This document shows, piece by piece, positions 46,201 through 58,167 of a DNA stretch of 64,000 bases. The notes beneath the pieces were generated by a model. The model saw nothing but the letters and a program-made list of their open reading frames with translations, had not been told where the DNA came from and searched no databases. The first letter of the stretch is position 1; every line of letters begins with the position of its first letter. This DNA is from Castor canadensis (Eukaryota; Chordata; Mammalia; Rodentia; Castoridae), in NCBI RefSeq assembly GCF_047511655.1, contig NC_133390.1:161856583-161920582 (forward strand). Reading direction: 5' to 3'. The position numbers and the translations under genes are program-made.

Positions 46201-48201
46201 TGAGTGGGGGCAGGCAGTGGGTACAGAGTGTGAGGAGGGTGGGGGAAGTTGATGTTAAACCAGGTTCTTGGCGGTGGATGGGTAAATGCACAGAAATAAT
46301 GACTAGCTGAGACCCACTTTCATCTCAGTGAGATTTTTTTCTTTTATATTGGAAAGAAAACCAAAAAACCTCATTTCTCTGGCTTCTCCTGAAAGGAGCA
46401 CTCCATACCCTGGCCACCTGACTCAGACCTTGCTTTAACCCTTGTGAGAACTCAAAGTGAAAGTCAAGGCTGATGGCCAACACCTGCATCCTCGCTGAGT
46501 CTGGCCCTGTAACAGAGATCTGCTTGCTTTGCCAGCTTAGGCTGGTCTCAGAGATATGGGCACCATACACCCCAGCTCCACTTGGTGCACAAAAAGATGT
46601 TGGCATTGGGTAAGGCCCTGACACACCTGCACGTAATTCCTTAAGTGACAAAGTTCTTAAGTTGTCTTCCAGGAAAAGCCTCCAGTCCTTCCAGAACTGA
46701 TTCCCTGACTTTGGAACCAGACTTTCAAGAACAGGTATGAGCAGCAGAAGCCAGTTTGACTGTTCAATGTCATAAGCTCAAAATCCCCTGTGCAGAACAT
46801 AACACCTCCCAAAATACACACCTGTGAAGAGGCATGCCACCCAATCAACAAGCAGCTTCTCCTCTCTCCCCATAAATTCTCCTACCACCAGATCAGGGAG
46901 CGCATCTGATACTTCCTGCCATTCTTGCTGGGTTTTGCAAAAACTGAGGTTCTTTGTATTGGTCTCCATGCATGCCTGCGTGTCAGGCAGTGAGCCCTTC
47001 CTAGCCCTGCAGAACAGCAATGTTTTGGGGGAAGGAAGGTTAACAGGAAAAGCACCTCACAGTATGTGGTCGCTTAAATCACCCTGGCTGTCCCTCCCAC
47101 GCCTTCTGTGTCCAACCTCCAGCCAGACACTGGCTCCCTGAGCTCCCAATGGGACTCGCCCAGCAAAGAAGACTGCTGTGGCCACCCTGCTGAGACAGCA
47201 TAGCTCTGGTCCATCCTGAGAAGGACTTCAGTGCTGTGGGTTTGGGAACTGGTCCACTCATTCCAGCCTGCTCCTGGCCATTTCTCAGTAAGTCCAGCAA
47301 AGTGAGACTTGGCTTTGCCAAGAATATCTTTGCTATTTTGCCAGATAATTTGGCAGTTTTCCTCACTCTTCATTTTTATTAGATTCTCTCCACATTTGAA
47401 GAACAGTAAAAACATTCATATTCTTCCACCCAGCTGGTCTGGACTTCTAGCCTAAGGAAATAATCGATAGTTAGGGAAAAGCCTTATCATAAGGCTATGT
47501 ATTTAGTAGGCTTCATACCTTAACCTTGAGGAGAAGTCTAGGCTATAAGGCCCTCTGTACTCCATCCCCAGAAGGAATGATACCTTCAGGACCTGGTAGA
47601 CTGAGCCAGAGTACGGAGGCAAGTATGGGTTTCTACAGAGGTCATTGGGCTAAAGAATTCTAAGACTGATCCTTCGCCTGGCTTGTCCTCAGTGCCTGTG
47701 TCTCCAGTGTGAATTTGCAGACCTCATCAGTGCTGTTCAAACCTATAAAGACTTTGGGGCCTAGGCCAAATAGTTTCCTAACTCATCCTGGCCAATGTGC
47801 TTAGCTTGCCCTGCTTCCTCCTAGGAGGCTGTGGCCAGTGGGACTCCCAGGTCACCAGCCCTGCTTTGCTGGCTCTCAAGCAAGTGCCTGGTCTGTGCTA
47901 CTTTCCTGCTCATCCAGTTGTGGGCTCAGGCCTGCAGGCCCACAGACTGGGGATGGTTCTTAGCAGATCCAGAGTCTTAGGCAAGTTGTTGGGTGTTGGT
48001 TAATTAGTTTCCTCACAGATAAAAATCTCTAAGAAGTGAAGAAATTGTGCTCACTTGTACTGTATTCATCAGCTAGGACTGATAATGGAACACCATAGGC
48101 TTGGGGTTTAAGCAACAGAAACTTCTTTCTTCACCATTCTGGAGGCTGGAAGTCTGTCCAAGGTCAAGGTGACAATGGGCTTGATTTTTCCTGAGGCCTC
48201 T

Positions 48202-48204
<3 letters not shown>

Positions 48205-48235
<31 letters not shown>

Positions 48236-48298
48236 AACTCAGGGCCACACACTTGCTAAGCAGGCATTTTTACTACTTGAGCCACTCTGCCAGCCCTC
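48205..48298 (-). mobile_element. ID-type SINE inside an old repeat
   Basis: cagggccacacacttgctaa and ctacttgagccactctgcca. Confidence 0.75.
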
Positions 48299-48378
48299 TC
48301 TTGAGGCTTCTCTAGCTTACAAATATCCACCTTCTCCCGTGTCTTCCTTTCTTTTCTCTCTCCCCCCCCCACTCTCAT

Positions 48379-48379
<1 letters not shown>

Positions 48380-48421
<42 letters not shown>
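48380..48421 (+). repeat. (CA)n microsatellite
   Basis: About 21 uninterrupted AC units. Confidence 0.95.
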
Positions 48422-48424
<3 letters not shown>

Positions 48425-48425
<1 letters not shown>

Positions 48426-48510
48426 CTCACAGTGCTGGGGGTTTAACCCAGGGTCTTGTGCATTCTAGGCAAGTGTTCTTCTCGACATTGATTTACCTCT
48501 GTGCCCAAGC
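48425..48510 (-). mobile_element. ID SINE next to a (CA)n tract
   Basis: agtgctgggggtttaaccca and tctaggcaagtgttcttctc. Confidence 0.7.
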
Positions 48511-48989
48511 ATCCCTGATGTTTCCCTCTTCTTATAAGGACTCCAGTCCTGTAGACTAGGGCCCCACCCTTATGACCTCATTTAACCTTAATTATTTCTT
48601 TGAAGGCTCTGTGTTCAAATATAGTCACTTGGGGAATAGAGCATCAACCTACAAATTTGCGGAAAGGTAGAGGACACAATTCAGTCCATAAAAACTACTC
48701 AGAAATTAAAGGGAACAAGCCAGTGTTGAGCAAGAGAAACCAGACAGAAACGTAGATACTGTATAATTCTATTCATAAGAGTGCTAGAAAAGTCAGAACG
48801 AGTCTGCAAGACAGAAAGTGCATCTGTGGTTCTTTGGGGCTGGGGGAGGGGAAGCCTATGGGACATTCGGTGGGAGGGCTGATAGAAAGGGATGCAAGGG
48901 AACATTGTGGAGGTGATGAAAATGTGTCTTGATTGTAACAGTGGTTACATGTACGTGTACAGTTGTCAAAACTCATGGAACTTAGCCAG

Positions 48990-49198
48990 TTGCCGGTTGC
49001 TCACAACTGTATTCCTAGCTACTCAGGAAGCAGAGATCTGGAGGATCATAGTTTGAAGCCAGCCCAGGCAAAAAGTTCCCGAGACCCTATCTTGAAAACA
49101 CCCTTCACACACACACACAAAAAAAGGGCTGGTGGAGTGGCTCAAGGTGCAGGTCCTGAGTTCAAACCCCAGTGCCAAAAAAAAAAAAAAAAAAAAAC
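48990..49198 (+). mobile_element. Composite SINE with long A tail
   Basis: gtattcctagctactcagga, gggctggtggagtggctcaa and ctgagttcaaaccccagtgc. Confidence 0.85.
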
Positions 49199-52100
49199 CT
49201 CATGGAAGTATACACTGAAAACAGGTGCACTTTATTTGGAAATTATACTCCACAAAATAACAACCCTACCTTAAAGGGTTAAGAGTAAGGCCCAAGTTGG
49301 GTCATTGTTAGGAGTAAATGAGTTAATGGATGCTAAGTGCTGAGCTGGGAGCCTAGCACAGTGTAAGTGTGCAAGGAAGTGGTAACCATGGTAACCCGAA
49401 AACAAGACTTGCTCAGTAAGTGGGACAAGAAAGGAAAATAAACACAGAGGGCACGTTAGGATGGGAGCTGCTTCTTCTGACCCGCAGCAAACAGGCAGGG
49501 GCTGTGGACTTGGCCTCTGCAGTCATGGACAGTTCTCTCCTGACCTACATGAGGACCCCCGCCCATTCCCCCACTGACTGTCAGCATCTTCTGGACCACT
49601 TGTCACATAGACCCTGCTCCTTATTTCTTTCATTCATCTGTTCACGGAACATATGTAAGGGATTGCTGGCCAGCACTTTAGAAGGTAGCAATCATTGCTT
49701 CTACTTACTGGTAGAATCTGTGTATGCCAGACACTGTGCCTAAGGCTTGACATCTGAGTCCTATGCAGGAAACTCAGGACTGGATTAAGAGAAAGTGACA
49801 TATACAAATGGAAAAATGAATTTATTTAGTTTTGATCAAACTGGGGAGAGAGAAATTGTCAATCTCTGCCTTGCCAATCACAGTGTTACAACTTATGGGA
49901 AAGATGACACAAAGCCAGGAAATGTATTTAAGTGGGTGTAGCTGTGGCCCCAGTTCCCGGGACTGGGAGATGAGCCTTTTGCCCAGAGCCAGGGGTCTTG
50001 GGACCGGCCATTTTCATGCACAGCATTTTATTTCCTGCAGGATCCTAAAGCCTAGGGCCCCATTACAGTCTGACTCTGAAACTCATATCTGAGACATACC
50101 TGTTTTTAAGGAGTCCCAGTTGGGTGGGAGGGATGAACACAACAAATACGTCCCCCTGGGTGTCACCCACTCATCCCCTGAGTCCTAGTCAGTTTTTAGA
50201 CACTGGATCTCACAGTCCTTGGCCTTCCCAGGATGCCATGGCTCCTTGCTCACGAGGACATCTTGCCCTACTTGGACCTTGGGAGCCTGCTGCAAGGGAC
50301 AGTGCTGGCTGGGGCCCTGGCCAGGGATGTACATGTGTTTTTCTGTCATCCCAGGAGCTGGCCTCATTCTGCCCATCTTGTCCCCAGCCCAGGCCAGTGC
50401 CTCACCAGCCTCCCTCCTGTTCAGGTTTGTTTTTAATTCACAGCTCATTTGCAGATCACATAGGACAGAGACACCCTGAGTCCAAGGGACCTCAGGCAGT
50501 CCCTTCCTCACCCTGTAACAAGGTGCCCTCTTTGGCAACAGGCAAGGGGTCTCCCTTGGATATTCCTTATGAAGCAAGGGGAGCGGGCTGGGACCTGGCT
50601 CCAGGCTCCCCCTCCATAATTGGACTAGAAGTTGGTAGGTGGGGGTCTGTGGTCCAGGCTCTGGGAAGTGGCATCAGCCCCTCCTCCAGAGCCTGAGCAG
50701 GACAAGGACAGTTAATTCCTCTGGTGTTATCAGCTGGGCACAGGCGCTGGTTGCATAGCAACCCAGATTGCTCTCGGTCTCCAGTGCTCAAAAAAAAAAA
50801 AAAAATCAGCATTTTCTCCAACTCTTCATCAGTGAGATGGAAATGGGCCTGGGGCAACCCAGGCTCCCTGCCCCTCAAGTGTGAGTCTTGTGTGGGAGGC
50901 CCCCACCCACACCCCTCGGTGAGGTCCCAGTTCCTAGAGCTTTCACATCCTTCTCACCTCCCTCATGGCAGGCTGGAGTAGGAGTCACCCATCACTCTAC
51001 TGGTGCAGTGTGCCACTGGGTGAGGAGTATGTTCAAGGGAAGGCTGGACAGCCCTAAGAGCTGGGTGGCAGGACATCAGCTGGGAAAGCTCAGCCAGCCA
51101 GACAATAGAATTGATTTATTTGTTCCTTAAGATGCAGTTATTGAGCACTCACAGAATCATGAGCAAATCAAAGTTCTCTCCCACCCCTCCCCCAGGTAAA
51201 CACTCTACTCTGGGACCCCTAAATACTCCAATCCAAGGCTATTCTGTCTTTATGGTGGTAAGGTATAGAGCAGCTTGTTAGACAACAGTAGGTAAGCAAG
51301 AATCCAAGACAGCTTCCTCTTCATCATGGGCTCTTAAATATCATCAACCAGGTTTAAGTGCCTGATGTATACCAGACCCTGTGCTAAGCTCCAAAACAAA
51401 ATACAACTCCAGACAGCTGAAGTCCAAACTGCTGCATTGCTGGGAGTGTCTGAAGATGGCACAGAGTCAAGAGAATGAAGCCAAGGGTTGAAAGACAGGG
51501 CAGACATTTACATATAAGCAATTTGCTATTAAAGGGATCCAGGAGCAAGAGGCAACCTCAGCTCCTGACCACATGGTTTTGAATTCAGGTCCCAACTCTG
51601 CATATTTACAAGTGGGTGCCTAGACCATAGTGGGGAAGATTTTGAGCTCCTGGGTGAAGAGGTGATTGATTGATTAATGGTGTTTGCCAGGGATGAGGCA
51701 AGGGGGGACTGGGGCACCTTGTCGTGCATGTGCCTCCCCAGCCCACTGTCTCCTGGCCTCTGTGACCCACCTGCCTGGGCCTTACTGGATGTGGAGAGTG
51801 CTGGAAGGTGGTTTTCTCAGGAGGGCTTCATGGGGCTGGGGCACAGAGGACCCCAGGGGCGCATTCCTACTTTGTGACCTGGAATTACAGCAAAACCAGG
51901 TTCAACTTTTACTTTCCTTTAGTCTTATCTTACTTTTTTCTTTTCGTTTTCAAGTCAAACCAGCTCAGAATTCCATTGTCTCACTGTGTCCCAGAATGAG
52001 ACTTCCTACCTGACTTTGTTTTAATGCTGATGTTTGGGCTCTTGCCCTCCACCCCTATTTTCTGATCTAATTGGTCTAGGATGAAGCTGGGCATCAGTAT

Positions 52101-52688
52101 TTTACAACTCTCCAGGTGATTCTAAAAAGCACCCGGTGCTGAGAGATCAGCTGGCCAAGCCTTGGAGAAGCACAGTTGAGAAAACCAGCACTGAGTCCTC
52201 AGGAAAGAGTCTAGGTTGGCTGGGTGGCTGGGTGGCTGAGAGAGTCGGGAGGAGTCTTAGTCTGGTAAACATTGGTCTGTTTTCCTGGGGAAAGAGGTCT
52301 GATTTGTGGCATTTGCTGATTTCTGTGATGTCCATACTTCCCTTGTGGCCAGTTTCAGGTCACCAAACTACTATTACTGAATGCAGTATTGTCACAAGAG
52401 GCACAGTTGGCTCTCTCCAACCAGTCAGGGGGGCTCCAGCACCCCACCCCACCCAGCGCAGGCACACCCTCAGCTAATGACAGACTGGGTGAGAAGTGCT
52501 CTTGGTTAGAAATGCAGGATCTCAGGCTCACCGGGACCTTTAACCCCATCTGCAGTGACTCTTCAGCACATTCAAGTCTGAGAAGCACAGCTCCAAAAAA
52601 GAGGGCTTCACATGAACTTTTCTGGGAATAGAGACAGAAATTACCATGCCTAGAGGGTCAGAGAGGACTTCCAAAGAGGAGTGGCATC

Positions 52689-52704
52689 AGAATTGGGCTA
52701 CAAA
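52689..52704. repeat. Left target-site duplication of the LINE-1 composite
   Basis: The 16-mer agaattgggctacaaa occurs here and again just after the poly(A) run at 57273-57288, with all 16 bases identical. Confidence 0.9.
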
Positions 52705-55700
52705 AACAGCAGTAAAAAACATGCAAACAATTGGAAGCTGAACAACACATTGCTCAATGATGAATGGGTCACTGATGAAATAAAAGAGGAAATTAAAAGT
52801 TTCCTGAAAGTTAATGAAAATGAAAACATGACCTACCAGAACCTATGGGACACAGCAAAGGCAGTCCTAAGAGGAAAGTCTATAGCCATGAGTGCATATA
52901 GTAAAAGGACAAAAAGATCTCAAATCAATGACCTAATACTACAGCTCAAACTCCTAGAAAAACAAGAACAAGCAAATCCCCAAACAAGCAGAAAAAAAGA
53001 AATAATTAAAATAAGAGCTGAAATCAATGAAATAGAAACAAACAAACAAACAAAAACTATACAAAGAATCAATGAAACAAAAAGCTGGTTCTTTGAAAAA
53101 ATAAATAAGATTGACAGACCCCTGGCAAACCTAACTAAAATGAGGAGAGAAAAAACCCAAATCATTAAAATCAGAAATGCAAAAGGGAGATAACAACAAA
53201 CACCATGGAAATCCAGAAAATCATCAGAGACTACTTTGAGAGCCTGAACTCCAACAAATTTGAAAATCTTGAAGAAATGGACAGATTTCTAGAAACTTAC
53301 AACCACCCAAAACTGAACCAAGAGAATATTAATCACCTGAATAGATCCATAACACAAAATGAAATTGAAGCAGCAATCAAGAGTCTCCCCAAAAAGAAAA
53401 GTCCAGGACCTGATGGATTCTCTGATGAATTCTATCAGACCTTTAAAGAAGAACTGATACCAACCCTCCTTAAACTGTGTATTACACTTATCCCAAAACC
53501 AGACAAAGACACCTCCAAAAAGGAGAACTACAGGCCAATTTTCTTAATGAATATCAATGCAAAAATCCTCAATAAAATAATGGCAAACTGAATCCAACAA
53601 CACATCAGAAAGATCATTTACCACGACCAAGTCGGCTTCATCCCAGGGATGCAGCGGTTGTTCAACATATGCAAATCTATAAATGTAATACAGCACATTA
53701 ATAGAAGCAAAGACAAAAACCACTTGATCATCTCAATAGATGCAGAAAAAGCCTTCAATAAGATCCAACACCACTTCATGATAAAAGCTCTAAGAAAACT
53801 AGGAATAGAAGGAATGTACCTCAACATTATAAAAGCTATATATGACAAACTACAGCTAACATCATACTTAATGGTGAAAAACTGAAACCATTTCCCCTAA
53901 AATCAGGAACGAGACAAGGGTGCCCACTATCTTCACTCCTATTCAACATAGTCCTGGAATTTCTAGCCAGAGCAATTAGGCAAGAAGAAGAAATAAAAGG
54001 AATACAAATAGGTAAAGAAGCTGTCAAAATATCCTTATTTGCAGATGACATGATCCTATACCTTAAAGACCCAAAAAACTCTACCCCAAAACTCCTAGAT
54101 ACCATAAACAGCTATAGCAAGGTGGCAGGATACAAAATCAACTTACAAAAATCATTAACTTTTCTATACACCAACAACGAAAAAACTGAGAAGGAATATA
54201 TGGAAACAATTCCATTCACAATAGCCTCAAAAAAAAAATCAAATACCTAGGAGTAAATTTAACAAAGGATGTGAATGACCTCTACAAGGAGAATTACAAA
54301 CCCCTGAAGAAAGAGATTGAGGAAGACTACAGAAGATGGAAAAATCTCCCGTGCTCACGGATCGGTAGACTAAACATAGTAAAAATGGCTACACTACCAA
54401 AAGCAATCTACATGTTTAATGCAATTCCCATCAACATCCCAATGACTTTCATCAAAGAGATTGAAAAATCTACCCTAAAGTTCATTTGGAAACACGAGAG
54501 ACCGTGAATAGCCAAGGCAATACTCAGCAAAAAGAACAATGCTGGAAATATCACAATACCCGACTTCAAATTATACTACAAAGCAATAGCAATAAAAACA
54601 GCATGGTACTGGCACAAAAACAGACATGAAGACCAGTGGAACAGAATAGAGGACCCAGATATGAATCCACACAACTATACTCACCTCATTTTTGACAAAG
54701 GTGCCAAAAACATACAATGGAGAAAAGACAGCCTCCTCAACAAATGTTGCTGGGAAAAATGGTTACCCATCTGCAAAAAACTGAAACTAGATCCAAGTCT
54801 ATCACCCTGTACTAATATCAACTCAAAATGGATCAAGGACCTAAATATCAGACCTGAAACTCTGACATTACTACAGGAAGGAGCAGGAAACACTCTGGAA
54901 CTAATAGGTATAGGCAAAGATTTCCTCAATAAACCCCAGCAATCCAGAAACTAAGAGAAAGGATGGACAAATGGGACTTCATAACATTAAAAAGCTTCTG
55001 CTCAACAAAAGAAATGGTCTCTAAACTGAAGAGACCACCCACAGAGTGGGAGAAAATATTTGCCAGCTACACATCAGACAAGGGACTGATAACCAGAATA
55101 TACAGGGAACTTAAGAAACTAAAAGCTCCTAAAATCAACGAACCAATTAAGAAACGGGCAACTGAACTAAACAGAGCTTTCTCAAAAGAAGAAATTCAAA
55201 TGGCCAAAAAACACATGAAAAAATGCTCACCATCTCTAGCCCTAAAGGAAATGCAAATTAAAACCACACTAAGATTCCACCTCACCCCTGTTAGAATAGC
55301 CATCATTAGCAACACCACCACCAACAGGTGTTGGTGAGGATTCGGGGGAAAAGGAACCATTTTACACTGCTGGTGGGAATGTAAACTAGTACAACCACTC
55401 TGGAAAAAAATTTGGAGGCTTCTTAAAAATCTAAACATATATCTGCCATATGATCCAGCAATACCACTCTTGGGGATATACCCAAAAGACTGTGACACAG
55501 GTTACTCCAGAAGAGTGAAATTTTATCATTCACAGGTTAATGGATGGAACTGGAGAACATCATTCTGAGTGAGGTTAGCCTGGCCCAAAAGACCAAAAAT
55601 CGTATGTTCTCCCTCATATGCGGGCATTAGATCAAGGGCAAACACAACAAGGGGATTGGACTTTGAGCACATGATAAAAGCAAGAGCACACTTGGGAGGT

Positions 55701-56113
55701 AAGAGGATAGGTAAGACACCTAAAAAACTAGATAGCATTTGTTGCCCTCAATGCAGAGAAACTAATGCAGATACTTTAAAGCGATAGAGGCCAATAGGAG
55801 AAGGGGACCAGGAACTAGAGAACAGGTTAGTTAGAGAAGAATTAATTTAAAAGGTAACACACATGTACAGGAAAGCAATGAGAGTCAATTCCCTGTATAG
55901 CTATCCTTATCTCAACTAGCAAAAACCCTTGGTCCTTCCTATTGTTGCTTATACTCTCTCTACAACAAAACTAGAGATAAGGGCAAAATAGTTTCTGCCT
56001 GGGAGTGAGGGAGTAGGGGGGTAGAGAGAGGGGGTGGGGGGAGGGAGGGAGTGGGGGGAAGGGGGGAGAAACAACCCAAACATTGTATGCACATATAAAT
56101 AAAAGAAAAAAAA
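52705..56113 (+). mobile_element. LINE-1 copy 1, 5'-truncated, ORF2 broken
   Basis: It begins in ORF2 between the endonuclease and reverse transcriptase regions; the endonuclease, ORF1 and 5' UTR are absent. The ORF2 reading is cut by several stops and frame changes (stops near 53193, 53591, 53885, 54507). The catalytic FADD motif is still visible at 54038-54049. About 15 codons are missing near 53480, before LIPKP. About 139 bases present in copy 2 are missing near 55508. The 3' UTR has the long G-rich tract (about 55990-56070), a tatgcacat tail and AATAAA, then a short A-rich end. It cannot encode an active protein. Confidence 0.93.
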
Positions 56114-57038
56114 TGCCACCAACAACTTGTGTTGGCGAGGATATGGGGAAAAAGGAATGCTAGTCCACTGCTGGTGGGAATGCAAGCTGGTGCAACCACT
56201 CTGGAAAAAAATTTGGAGACTTCTTAAAAATCTAAACATAGATCTGCCATATGATCCAACAATCCCACTCCTGGGGATATACCCAAAGGAATGCAACACA
56301 GGTTACTCCAGAGGCACCTGCACACCCATGTTTATTGCGGCACTATTCACAATAGCCAAGTTATGGAAACAACCAAAATGTCCCACTACTGATGAATGGA
56401 TTAAGAAAATGTGGTATTTATACACAGTGGAATTTTACTCAGCCATGAAGAAGAATGAAATGTTATCATTTGCAGGTAAATGGATGGAACTAGAGAACAT
56501 CATTCTGAGCGAGGTCAGACAGGCTCAGAAGATCAAAAATCATATGTTCTCCCTCATATGCAGACTTTAGATTTAGGGCAAATACAGCAATGTGGTTGGA
56601 CTTGGGTCACATGACAAAAGGAGAGCACATACAGGAGGTATGGGGATAGGTAGGAATCCCAAAACATGAAAGCGTCTGATGTCCCCACTCCAGTGGAACT
56701 AATACAGAAACCTTAAAGCAACAGAGGTTATCATGAGAAGGGCATCAGGAACCAGTGTAAAGATCAGTTAGAGGTGAATCCACATGGGTTGTAACACATG
56801 TGTACATGAAAGCAATGGTAGGAATCTCTCTATATAGCTATCCTTAACTCAACTAGCAAAAATGCTTTGTCTTCCTTATTATGCTTATGTCTTCTCTTCA
56901 ACAAAATTAGTGATAAGGGCAGAACAGGACCTGCCTGGAACTGAGGGGGGTAGGGAGGAAGAGGATGGGATAGGGTGGTAGGGGGTAGAAATGACCCAAA
57001 CAATGTATGCACATGTGAATAAATGAATAATTTAAAAG
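56114..57038 (+). mobile_element. LINE-1 copy 2, 3' fragment
   Basis: It starts directly after copy 1's A-rich end, at the point matching about 55308 of copy 1. It carries an uninterrupted ORF2 C-terminus with the Cys-His type stretch (HCWWECKLVQPLWKKIW), then its own G-rich 3' UTR and tatgcacatgtgaataaa end. It differs from copy 1 at many positions, so it belongs to another subfamily member rather than being a recent duplicate. Confidence 0.9.
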
Positions 57039-57272
57039 AAATAGAAACAAACCAGTATTGCTCATTGCTGGATGTCATAATCACCACCTAGTTAATATGT
57101 AGATTTATGATAGTAAATGTCGACATGCCGGAATCACTTCTGTTGGGGTTTTCTAGTTTGTTATCCATTTCAGAGCATACTTGTGTATTTTCAATTCCAT
57201 TTTTAAATAAACTTATGCTGACAATATAGTACAGAATACAGACAATATGAGTAAATATTCTGAAAAAAAAAA
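57039..57272 (+). mobile_element. Probable 3'-transduced segment with poly(A) tail
   Basis: This has no L1 resemblance yet lies inside the target-site duplications. It ends in a pure A run (57263-57272). AATACA, a known variant poly(A) signal, sits at 57235-57240, 22 bases before the A run; AATAAA at 57206-57211 is further away. Confidence 0.72.
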
Positions 57273-57288
57273 AGAATTGGGCTACAAA
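57273..57288. repeat. Right target-site duplication of the LINE-1 composite
   Basis: Identical to 52689-52704. Removing the insertion and one copy restores a continuous single-copy sequence. Confidence 0.9.
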
Positions 57289-57844
57289 GAATTAGTAAGA
57301 GTTTTATAGGCAGGTAAGAAGTAAGGATATGGGACTGATTAGAGGACCCAAGGGCCTGGGGTAGGGAGGAGGTAAGCACTGTTAAATACTATCAAAGCAC
57401 TGTTAATGCTCACCGGAAGCCTTTATGTTTACGTTTCCTTTAAATAAGCTAAGATGTTAAGGGTTGGGGAGATTTGACTCTCTAATTGACAATTTTTAGA
57501 CTCTTCCCTGGTGCCTGGCTGCCTTGAGCAGAATACTGTCAGTCCAGCAGCCTGGCTGCTTCGAACATCCATGGACACCTAGAGGAAGCTACACACAACC
57601 ACAGCTGCTTGCTGCTGCTGCACAGCTCCAGCCTCAACTGTTTCAAAGCGTCACACATCACAAGTCTTAGTGAACTCTAGCAACCATTTTCACCCAAGCC
57701 AGAGGAGAAGCCCTTTCCCTCGGGACCTGAAGAAGGATTGTAATTGGTGCAAATACAGTCCTTCATTTGCATGATGGACTGTGCAGTGATTGGTACCAAC
57801 ACCCTGCCACACCCCACTCTTGCCTATCCACCAGGCTGTTTAAC

Positions 57845-58167
57845 TTTTTTTTTTTTTTTGGTAGTATTGGGGACTGAACTCAGGGCCTTGTGCTTGCTAG
57901 GCAGGTGCTGTACCATTTGAGTCACTTTGCCAGCTCTTTTCATGTTGGCTTTTTCTAAGGTAGGCTCTCACTTTATGGCTGTCCTGGATGCAATCCTTCT
58001 ATTGTGCTTCCCGCATAGCTGGGATGACAGGTACATGTCACTGCACCATCATTGGTTGAGATGGGATCTCATGAACTTTTTGCCTGGGCTGTCCTCGAAC
58101 TGCAACCTTCCTGATCTCTGCCTCCCAGGTAGCTAGGATTACAGGTTATGAACCACCATGCCTGGCC
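57845..58167 (-). mobile_element. Complete composite SINE (ID plus B1-like dimer)
   Basis: All three modules are recognisable in order, the second B1-like arm ending accaccatgcctggcc. It is a useful reference copy of the family. Confidence 0.9.

Larger units (their letters stand above)
48055..48690 (+). repeat. Old interspersed repeat split by two SINEs and (CA)n
   Basis: It begins tattcatcagctaggactga, has ctggaggctggaagtctgtc, and ends cacaattcagtccataaaa. It is the fullest copy of this ancestral unit in the window. Confidence 0.65.
39966..52688. other. Intergenic DNA downstream of ARHGAP40
   Basis: No coding exon is recognised. It holds trinucleotide repeats (41085-41165, 42173-42320), an L2 relic (42740-43265), an old repeat split by young SINEs (48055-48690), a composite SINE (48990-49198), and long SINE-free stretches (43300-48050 and 49400-52688) where the reading frames lack protein character. 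Confidence 0.5.
52705..57272 (+). mobile_element. LINE-1 composite insertion (two L1 3' ends, transduced tail)
   Basis: A single insertion unit of about 4.6 kb between one pair of 16-bp duplications. In order: a 5'-truncated L1 with broken ORF2 and full 3' UTR; a second, shorter L1 fragment starting in the ORF2 C-terminal region; about 224 bases of non-L1 sequence; a poly(A) run. The four parts share one orientation. Confidence 0.85.

Noticed and set aside
55526..57087. Minus-strand frames inside the LINE-1 composite
   Set aside because: Shadows of ORF2 and of the G-rich 3' UTR read backwards.
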